DNA from: Acidimicrobiales bacterium | GTDB taxonomy: Bacteria; Actinomycetota; Acidimicrobiia; Acidimicrobiales; Acidimicrobilacustridaceae | Reading direction: 5' to 3' | DNA length: 5,292 bases | Assembly: GCA_023264135.1 (NCBI GenBank) | Contig: JALQSZ010000122.1 | Location: forward strand, 1-5,292 | Part shown: positions 1 to 5,292 of the stretch, one piece after another | Layout of the letters: each line of letters starts with the position of its first letter | Position numbering within the stretch: position 1 is the stretch's first letter | Notes under the pieces: generated by a model | Databases searched by the model: none | Told to the model about the DNA's origin: nothing | Seen by the model: the letters and a program-made list of their open reading frames with translations, nothing else | Made by a program: the position numbers and the translations under genes

Positions 1-485
1 TTGAAATGGCGATGGCAACGAATCGACCCGGCAAAGTCTGCGGTGTTCATTTCTTCAACCCTGCGCCAGCCATGAGCCTCGTCGAAATTGTTCGACCCAT
101 GACCGCCGACGACGACACCATCGCCGCTGTCACTGCGTTTGCCTCTGCGTGTGGCAAGGACCCAGTTGAAGTTGCCGATCGCGCTGGCTTCATTGTGAAT
201 GCGCTGCTGTTCCCGTATCTCAACAACGCCGTGAAGTTGCTCGAGAACGGCATCGCCTCTCGTGACGACATCGACACCGCCATGAAGGGTGGTTGCAACT
301 TCCCCATGGGTCCGCTGCAACTTCTCGACCTTGTCGGCCTTGATACTTCTGTCGCAATTCTCGATGCGTTGTACGACGAGTTCCGCGACCCGAACTTCTC
401 ACCGGCTCCGCGACTTCGCCGCATGGTGACCGCTGGTCATCTTGGTCGGAAGTCCGGCGTTGGTTTCTACGACTACCGCAAGTAG
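1..485 (+). CDS. hbd: 3-hydroxybutyryl-CoA dehydrogenase (3-hydroxyacyl-CoA dehydrogenase family), 5' end cut by the window
   Basis: This enzyme interconverts acetoacetyl-CoA and (S)-3-hydroxybutyryl-CoA using NAD(P)H, and acts in the cytosol. The reading frame is already open at base 1, with a Glu codon directly before the ATG at 6. That ATG is therefore internal, and about 160 residues of a protein usually near 285 are present. Numbered from that ATG, the end of the NAD-binding Rossmann domain carries the signature HFFNPAPAMSLVEIVR. His15 and Glu27 there have the 12-residue spacing of the family's catalytic His/Glu pair. The C-terminal 3HCDH domain follows: GFIVNALLFPYLNNAVKLLE, then a DIDTAMKGG and PMGPLQLLDLVGLD stretch, closing with GRKSGVGFYDY a few residues before the TAG stop. 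It lies 30 bases upstream of aat and close to ecm, which suits supply of crotonyl-CoA to the ethylmalonyl-CoA pathway. A role in butyrate metabolism, polyhydroxybutyrate or beta-oxidation (names hbd, paaH or fadB2) is equally possible, so the symbol is a family-level choice. Confidence 0.92.
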   Translation, partial: EMAMATNRPGKVCGVHFFNPAPAMSLVEIVRPMTADDDTIAAVTAFASACGKDPVEVADRAGFIVNALLFPYLNNAVKLLENGIASRDDIDTAMKGGCNFPMGPLQLLDLVGLDTSVAILDALYDEFRDPNFSPAPRLRRMVTAGHLGRKSGVGFYDYRK

Positions 486-515
486 ATCGTTAACAGCGCC
501 GATGGTCGTTCATTC

Positions 516-1199
516 ATGATGCCCATCGCGCCGCCGCATACGCAGTGGCAGTTCCCACCGCCAGACACGGCCGACGAAAACGGTCTTGTTGGCATTGGTG
601 CTGATCTCGAACCGGGAACGGTGCTGGCCGCCTATCGCGCCGGCATTTTTCCGATGCCGTTCGACAACGGACCAACGGTTGGTTGGTGGTCGCCAGACCC
701 CCGAGGAATTTTGCCCCTCGATGCACTGCGCGTTTCGCGGTCGCTGCGAACGTCAATGCAACGCTTCGACATCACGATCGATACCGCGTTTGCAAGTGTT
801 GTCGACGCGTGTGCAAACCCCAATCGAGATGGCGCGTGGATTACGTCAGCGATTCGTTCCGCATATGTCGAACTTCATCGTTTGGGGTGGGCGCACTCGA
901 TCGAAACCCGCGACCGTAAAACCGGCGAACTTGTTGGAGGGCTCTACGGCATCCACATCGGTGGGCTCTTCGCTGGTGAATCGATGTTTCACCAGGCCCG
1001 CGATGCGTCGAAGGTCGCACTCGTTGGCCTCGTCAACCACTTGCGCTCACTCGGTGTGGTTTTGCTCGATGTGCAGTGGCTGACTCCCCATTTGGCCAGC
1101 CTCGGGGCGATCGAACTCCCCCGGACCGACTACCTCAAACGCCTTGCCGACGCCTTGGCGCTTCCCGTTCGCCCCTTCACTTCCGAGGTCTCACCGTGA
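516..1199 (+). CDS. aat: Leucyl/phenylalanyl-tRNA--protein transferase
   Basis: Aat moves Leu or Phe from charged tRNA onto the N-terminus of proteins beginning with Arg or Lys. This creates an N-degron that ClpS delivers to Clp protease in the cytosol. The 227-residue length matches the family (E. coli about 234). Visible signatures are NGLVGIGADL (22-31), LAAYRAGIFPM (37-47), WWSPDPRGILPL (57-68), GGLYGIHIGGLFAGESMF (141-158), ARDASKVALV (161-170) and LLDVQWLTPHLASLGA (183-198). Glu155 in GESMF and Gln187 in DVQ correspond to the functionally important Glu156 and Gln188 of the E. coli enzyme. Two tandem ATG codons (516 and 519) could start the protein. Neither has a good Shine-Dalgarno sequence; only a weak GATGG lies at 501-505, so translation may depend on the preceding gene 30 bases upstream. 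The stop codon overlaps the GTG start of ecm. No protease or adaptor gene is nearby. Confidence 0.95.
   Translation: MMPIAPPHTQWQFPPPDTADENGLVGIGADLEPGTVLAAYRAGIFPMPFDNGPTVGWWSPDPRGILPLDALRVSRSLRTSMQRFDITIDTAFASVVDACANPNRDGAWITSAIRSAYVELHRLGWAHSIETRDRKTGELVGGLYGIHIGGLFAGESMFHQARDASKVALVGLVNHLRSLGVVLLDVQWLTPHLASLGAIELPRTDYLKRLADALALPVRPFTSEVSP
1185..1189 (+). promoter_or_regulatory. Ribosome binding site for ecm, inside the end of aat
   Basis: The sequence GAGGT ends six bases before the GTG at 1196, which is a normal Shine-Dalgarno distance. It decides the ecm start in favour of this GTG. The alternative in-frame ATG at 1232 has its GGAGA only one base upstream, too close to work well. The site lies within the last codons of aat, so ribosomes finishing aat would help to start ecm. 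Confidence 0.6.
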
Positions 1200-3208
1200 C
1201 AAAGCAACCATCAGTGGGCGAGCATGGAGACATGAGCACGACCCCTTCCGAAGATTCGATTCGTTCGGCCGATCGCCCGTGGATGATGCGTACCTATTCA
1301 GGTCACTCCACGGCGCGCGCCTCCAACGAGCTCTATCGCACGAACCTCGCCAAAGGTCAGACCGGACTTTCGATTGCGTTCGATCTTCCGACCCAAACCG
1401 GTTACGACCCCGACGACCCCCGCTCTCGTGGAGAAGTGGGCAAGGTCGGTGTGCCAGTCGCCGAACTCGGCCACATGCGTGAACTCCTCGAAGGAATTCC
1501 CGTTGGTGGAATGAATACGTCGATGACCATCAATGCAACTGCCGCTTGGCTACTTGCGTTGTATGTCGCGTATGCCGCCGAAAACGGAGTTGCATCGAGC
1601 GAACTTCGGGGCACAACGCAGAATGACATCGTGAAGGAGTACTTGTCACGCGGCACGTACATCTTCCCGCCAGAACCCTCCCGTCGACTCATCGTCGACA
1701 TGGTCGCGTGGTGTTCGAAAAACATTCCGGCATGGAATCCGATGAACGTCTGCAGCTACCACCTTCAGGAAGCGGGAGCGACCCCGGTTCAAGAAATTGC
1801 CTATTCACTCGCAACGGCAATCGATGTTCTTGATGCGGTACGTGACAGCGGCCAGGTTCCGGCCGAAAGCATGTCGGCCGTTGTTGCGTCGATCTCGTTC
1901 TTTGTGAACTCAGGCATTCGCTTTGTTGAAGAAGTGTGCAAGATGCGTGCGTTCACAAAGATGTGGGACGAAATCTGCCTTGAGCGCTACGGGGTCACCG
2001 ACGCAAAGGCTCGCCGATTCCGGTATGGCGTGCAGGTCAACTCCCTTGGTCTTACCGAGGCGCAACCCGAGAACAACGTGCAACGCATCGTTCTTGAAAT
2101 GTTGGGCGTCACCCTTTCGAAGGACGCGCGTGCTCGTTCGTTGCAGTTGCCTGCATGGAATGAAGCCCTCGGACTTCCACGCCCATGGGATCAGCAATGG
2201 TCCTTGCGCATGCAGCAGGTGCTGGCGTTTGAATCAGACCTTCTCGAGTACGACGACATTTTCAACGGCTCCCATGTCATCGAAGGACTCACCGATGAAC
2301 TCGTGACCGCAGCCCGCGCTGAACTCGATGACGTGCTCGCTCTTGGTGGCGCGTTCGCGGCAATCGAAGAGTTGAAGGGCCGTCTGGTTGCGTCCAACAC
2401 CGAGCGGGTTCGTCGCATTGAAACCGGTGAACAAACCGTCGTGGGCGTGAACAAGTTCACCGAAACGGCATCGTCACCACTTGATGGCGACGAATCAATC
2501 CTTCGCGTCGATCCTGCGGTCGAAGCGCAAACAATTACTGAAGTTGAAGCGTGGCGAAACGACCGCGACAACGCTGCCGTCGACGCCGCTCTGGCGGAAC
2601 TACGTCGAGTCGCCCTCACCGACGAAAACATCATGGACGCAACCATTGCGTTGGCGATTGCTGGTGGAACCACCGGCGAATGGGCCAATGCTTTGCGCGA
2701 AGTATTCGGCGAATACCGCGCACCAACTGGCGTCGCAGCTGCCGCAGGCGTTGGCACATTGCCCGAAGACCTTCGGGCCGTCGCCGAACGCGTGAAGGCA
2801 ATGCCTGGCGGTCCTCCCCGATTCCTTGTGGGGAAGCCCGGTCTCGATGGCCACTCCAACGGTGCCGAACAGATCGCCGTTGCTGCTCGCGACGCGGGCA
2901 TGGAAGTCATCTACCAAGGCATCCGATTGACGCCTGCACAAATCGCCGCAGTTGCTCGTGACGAAGACGTGGATGTTGTCGGACTTTCCATTCTTTCGGG
3001 TAGCCACATGCAACTGGTTCCCGATGTCGTGGATCGACTTCGCGCCGAGGGCGTGACCTGTCCTGTCATCGTTGGCGGCATCATTCCTGAGGACGACCGA
3101 CCGAAACTTCTCAACGCCGGTGTTGCGCGTGTCTACACGCCGAAAGATTTCGAACTGGGCCACATCATGGGTGACATCGCAACCCTTGTGGCTGAAACCC
3201 GCCGCTAA
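1196..3208 (+). CDS. ecm: Ethylmalonyl-CoA mutase, coenzyme B12-dependent (MeaA/Ecm type)
   Basis: This adenosylcobalamin-dependent radical mutase rearranges (2R)-ethylmalonyl-CoA to (2S)-methylsuccinyl-CoA, the characteristic step of the ethylmalonyl-CoA pathway for acetate and other C2 units. With the GTG start it has 670 residues: a TIM-barrel mutase domain (about 25-440), a linker, and a B12-binding domain (about 541-670) in the same chain. The substrate-side signature is RTYSGHSTARASN, with Tyr34 at the place of the conserved mutase Tyr, followed by GQTGLSIAFDLPTQTGYD. His189 in NPMNVCSYHLQEAGATP matches the active-site His of methylmalonyl-CoA mutase. The B12 motif DxHxxG is D551-G-H553-S-N-G556 in GKPGLDGHSNGAEQIA, where His553 is the expected lower cobalt ligand. 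The wording of these motifs is that of Ecm rather than methylmalonyl-CoA mutase, which typically has SGYH and GQDGHDRGA. The start rests on the GAGGT at 1185 and the 4-base overlap with aat; an ATG at 1232 (residue 13) is the alternative. Its stop overlaps the stop of the opposing CoA-transferase gene. Confidence 0.92.
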   Translation: MTKQPSVGEHGDMSTTPSEDSIRSADRPWMMRTYSGHSTARASNELYRTNLAKGQTGLSIAFDLPTQTGYDPDDPRSRGEVGKVGVPVAELGHMRELLEGIPVGGMNTSMTINATAAWLLALYVAYAAENGVASSELRGTTQNDIVKEYLSRGTYIFPPEPSRRLIVDMVAWCSKNIPAWNPMNVCSYHLQEAGATPVQEIAYSLATAIDVLDAVRDSGQVPAESMSAVVASISFFVNSGIRFVEEVCKMRAFTKMWDEICLERYGVTDAKARRFRYGVQVNSLGLTEAQPENNVQRIVLEMLGVTLSKDARARSLQLPAWNEALGLPRPWDQQWSLRMQQVLAFESDLLEYDDIFNGSHVIEGLTDELVTAARAELDDVLALGGAFAAIEELKGRLVASNTERVRRIETGEQTVVGVNKFTETASSPLDGDESILRVDPAVEAQTITEVEAWRNDRDNAAVDAALAELRRVALTDENIMDATIALAIAGGTTGEWANALREVFGEYRAPTGVAAAAGVGTLPEDLRAVAERVKAMPGGPPRFLVGKPGLDGHSNGAEQIAVAARDAGMEVIYQGIRLTPAQIAAVARDEDVDVVGLSILSGSHMQLVPDVVDRLRAEGVTCPVIVGGIIPEDDRPKLLNAGVARVYTPKDFELGHIMGDIATLVAETRR

Positions 3209-4335
3209 CGATCCTCGTCAAGTTCCGCGAGAACTGCTTCAGTATCAGCGCCAAGTCCACGGGCGGCGAAACGCACACCACCAGGTGTTGCCGATAAGCG
3301 GGCGATCACGTTCTGCATCGGCACACCATCGACCGTCACGATCGCATCGCGCTCGCGCAAGTGTGGATCGTTCACAACATCGGCCATTGAATACACCGCA
3401 GCAACCGCAACTTCGGCCTGCTCGGCTTCTGCAAGCACGACCTCGAGCGTTCGCTGCGCGACCCATTCGCCCACGATCTCGTCGATCAATTCCCGATTGG
3501 CCACTCGATTGTCGAAACCATCAAAGCGGGGATCGTTCGGCGCACCAACAAGAGTCATGAGCCGTTGCGCCACCGATTCGGCAGTCGTGGAAATGGCAAC
3601 CCACTTTCCGTCGGCGCACTGATAGGTATTGCGCGGCACGGAATACGGAATACCCGAGCCGAGTCGAGGCTGTTCGTAACCAGTGAGTGCATTGGCTGAA
3701 AGCAAAGGACCCATTAAGTGCAGCATCGACTCAAGGAGATTGACATCGACGACTTGGCCAACTCCAGAGTGCACCGCGACCATCGTGGCGAACGCCGCCA
3801 CAATCGCCGTCACTTCGTCGGTCAACGCGATCGGTGGAAGCGTTGGCGCACCATCGGGTTCGCCATTCACATTGGCAAAGCCCGACATTGCTTCCGCCAA
3901 TGTCGCAAACCCTGGCCGATCTCGATACGGCCCTGTCTGACCAAAACCCGTCACACGAGTGATCACGAGTTTGGGATTCGTTGCGTGCAGCGTGGCGGGA
4001 TCGAGACCTAACGCTTCGAGTTTTCCGGGCCGAAAGTTTTCGACCAGAACATCGGCCGTGTCGAGGAGTCGACGCAGAACCGACACGCCTTCTTCGGTCT
4101 TCAAATCAAGAACGATGGTTCGCTTTCCTCGCCCCGCGACTTTCCAAAACAACGTGACGTCATCGGATGGATCTCGCCATCCCATGGCCCGCACGGTGTC
4201 GCCGGCACCCGGACGTTCCACCTTGATCACGTCCGCGCCAAAGTCCGCCAAATGTCGGGCGCAACCGGGTCCCGCCAAAACCGTAGAGATATCGATCACT
4301 CGAAGATCGGCGAGCGGTGCAGCGGGGGAACTCAT
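3205..4335 (-). CDS. Family III CoA-transferase (CaiB/BaiF family), substrate unknown
   Basis: Family III CoA-transferases move CoA between acyl-CoA thioesters and free carboxylic acids through an aspartyl intermediate, usually as interlocked dimers in the cytosol. The 376-residue protein is slightly short for the family (about 390-410) but runs through the usual landmarks: LRVIDISTVLAGPGCARHLA (11-30), FGADVIKVERPG (32-43), RGKRTIVLDLKTEEG (69-83), ADVLVENFRPG (94-104), GFGQTGPYRDRPGF (130-143) and GQVVDVNLLESM further on. Asp173 in ALTDEV sits where the catalytic Asp is expected. The racemase branch (alpha-methylacyl-CoA racemase) is unlikely because its GHDINY segment is replaced by GFATLAEA. 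The ATG lies 9 bases after the stop of the glycoside hydrolase gene, with only a weak GGAT about 11 bases upstream, so translational coupling is likely. It converges on ecm. A C4/C5 dicarboxylate substrate linked to that pathway is possible, but nothing in the sequence shows it. Confidence 0.93.
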   Translation of the reverse strand: MSSPAAPLADLRVIDISTVLAGPGCARHLADFGADVIKVERPGAGDTVRAMGWRDPSDDVTLFWKVAGRGKRTIVLDLKTEEGVSVLRRLLDTADVLVENFRPGKLEALGLDPATLHATNPKLVITRVTGFGQTGPYRDRPGFATLAEAMSGFANVNGEPDGAPTLPPIALTDEVTAIVAAFATMVAVHSGVGQVVDVNLLESMLHLMGPLLSANALTGYEQPRLGSGIPYSVPRNTYQCADGKWVAISTTAESVAQRLMTLVGAPNDPRFDGFDNRVANRELIDEIVGEWVAQRTLEVVLAEAEQAEVAVAAVYSMADVVNDPHLRERDAIVTVDGVPMQNVIARLSATPGGVRFAARGLGADTEAVLAELDEDR

Positions 4336-4344
4336 TGGGCGACG

Positions 4345-5292
4345 TTATCCAATCGGGTTGAAGATCGAACTTCCATCGTCCAACTCGACGACAACCTCGC
4401 CGGCGGCAGAACGAAGTGTCGTGGGCTCAGGGGTCTCGAGTAGCCCTGGTGCCGTCGCAACTTGACCTCGACGCGCAGCTTCGTCGGCCTGACGACTCAA
4501 CGAAATCGCTTCATCTAACAACACATGCGCAGCGTCGCCCAAAAGTGCAAGGTCATCAGACACCAGCACCATTCCGCCTGACACACCGACGGCTTGTGCC
4601 CACGTACGCGCCGCGTCTGTACTGAGGTCGGTCTGTTCCGCTCGCAACATCACGCAGTCGGGATCATTCAGCCACAAACGGCGATGCATGAACGAACGTG
4701 TTGCCGTTGCCGCCCACGCGTGTCTGGTTGCCGGCTGCGTTCCCGAATAGCCGGCAAGCATCGGCACTTCCTCCGAAAGCGACCACGCAGGTGCAACATC
4801 AGCTCCGATTCGGTTTCCATCAACGACACCAACCGAATGCGCAAGCGGCACACCGCAGCCGAGCAAGAACGTGTCGTCTCCGGCGCCGGAACGAATCGCA
4901 TCGAATCCCGCGCGAACCCGTTGAGCTGGAGTGAACGAGCGATCGGCCCAAACGCCGTCGAACGACGGAGAAAAGGTGAAGTCGAGTTTCAAATACGTGT
5001 ACCCCATTGCTACGAGCGTTTCGGCAAGTGCCCGCAGATGTTCTTGCACCTCGGGAAGCGTCGTATCGAGCCCGTACATGAGGCCGTCGCGTCCACCCTC
5101 CCACGGTGGATTGAACATATTGACGAGTGGTTCACCATCGAAACCACGCGCCAACCATTCAGGGTGTTCGCGCGCAACGCGCGAATCGGGTGCCGCCAGA
5201 AACGGTGCGAGCCACAAACCAGGGCGTCGTCCGCGTGTCGCGATTGACGCGGCCATCGCTTCGAGCCCATCGGGAAACTTTTCATTCGTCGT
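4345..5292 (-). CDS. Alpha-galactosidase-type glycoside hydrolase (clan GH-D, GH36/melibiase-like), 5' end beyond the window
   Basis: The product probably hydrolyses terminal alpha-galactosides with retention of configuration. The frame stays open to the window edge. The twelve residues before the ATG at 5256 read NEKFPDGLEA-like family sequence, so that ATG is internal and about 315 residues of a longer protein are present. Numbered from the 5256 ATG, the barrel carries GRRPGLWLAPFLAAPDS (9-25), REHPEWL (29-35), and TYLKLDF (87-93) with Asp92 as probable nucleophile. Then come LLGCGVPL (131-138) and VVDGNRIGADVAPAW, where Asp153 is the probable acid/base, and SGGMVLVSDDLALL near the end of the barrel. 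No signal peptide can be judged because the start is missing. The protein stops about 45 residues after the last helix-like segment (SLSRQADEAARRG), leaving little room for the usual C-terminal beta domain. It precedes the CoA-transferase by 9 bases, suggesting one transcript. Another alpha-glycoside specificity within the clan cannot be excluded. Confidence 0.86.
   Translation of the reverse strand, partial: TTNEKFPDGLEAMAASIATRGRRPGLWLAPFLAAPDSRVAREHPEWLARGFDGEPLVNMFNPPWEGGRDGLMYGLDTTLPEVQEHLRALAETLVAMGYTYLKLDFTFSPSFDGVWADRSFTPAQRVRAGFDAIRSGAGDDTFLLGCGVPLAHSVGVVDGNRIGADVAPAWSLSEEVPMLAGYSGTQPATRHAWAATATRSFMHRRLWLNDPDCVMLRAEQTDLSTDAARTWAQAVGVSGGMVLVSDDLALLGDAAHVLLDEAISLSRQADEAARRGQVATAPGLLETPEPTTLRSAAGEVVVELDDGSSIFNPIG

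Noticed and set aside
486..515. Gap between the dehydrogenase gene and aat as a promoter or terminator
   Set aside because: The 30 bases hold no convincing -10/-35 pair and no stem-loop with a T run. It looks like a plain operon spacer.
1076..1195. An upstream ATG at 1076 that would lengthen the mutase by 40 residues
   Set aside because: It lies within conserved aat sequence, and its translation is unlike any mutase N-terminus. The GTG at 1196 has a well-spaced GAGGT.
2191..2910. A 239-codon open frame on the - strand, antisense to ecm
   Set aside because: The translation is Ser/Arg/Thr/Ala-rich with no recognisable motif. It mirrors the codon bias of ecm, whose + strand product is unmistakable across the same bases.
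3275..3288. Small inverted repeat (ACACC, four-base loop, GGTGT) just after ecm as a possible terminator
   Set aside because: The stem has only five pairs, is not GC-rich and has no T run after it. It lies inside the conserved CoA-transferase coding sequence, so chance is the simpler explanation.
4594..5247. A 217-codon open frame on the + strand, antisense to the GH36 gene
   Set aside because: Its composition is Arg/Cys/His-rich with no family resemblance. The opposite strand holds conserved GH36 active-site motifs throughout.

Overview
The window looks like ordinary, densely packed bacterial chromosome from a moderately high-GC organism (roughly 55-60% G+C on sampled lines). Five protein-coding genes fill almost every base. 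The combination of an ethylmalonyl-CoA-mutase-type B12 enzyme, a 3-hydroxybutyryl-CoA dehydrogenase, an Aat aminoacyl-transferase and a family GH36 alpha-galactosidase would fit an actinobacterium, possibly one of the Acidimicrobiia. That placement is inference from gene content and composition; no rRNA or lineage marker is present.

Left half, + strand (1-3208): the 3' part of a 3-hydroxybutyryl-CoA dehydrogenase gene (cut by the window edge), a 30-base gap, then aat (leucyl/phenylalanyl-tRNA--protein transferase). This is followed by ecm (ethylmalonyl-CoA mutase with its own C-terminal B12 domain), whose GTG start overlaps the aat stop by 4 bases. The two metabolic genes suit one route: acetoacetyl-CoA is reduced to 3-hydroxybutyryl-CoA and, through crotonyl-CoA and ethylmalonyl-CoA, reaches Ecm, which makes methylsuccinyl-CoA in the ethylmalonyl-CoA pathway of C2-unit assimilation. 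The aat gene between them serves protein turnover (N-degron tagging) and has no obvious metabolic link.

Right half, - strand (5292-3205): the 3' part of a GH36 alpha-galactosidase-type glycoside hydrolase gene (its start lies outside the window), then, 9 bases further on, a family III (CaiB/BaiF) CoA-transferase gene. The latter converges on ecm, and the two stop codons overlap. The hydrolase and the transferase are probably co-transcribed, although no common pathway is evident.

I found no RNA genes, mobile elements, CRISPR arrays, repeats or convincing intrinsic terminators, and no stretch over 300 bases lacks a gene. I do not see a previously undescribed system. The points most worth a second look are the aat-ecm coupling inside a C4-CoA gene set, the zero-gap convergent junction, and the very short C-terminal region of the GH36 protein.
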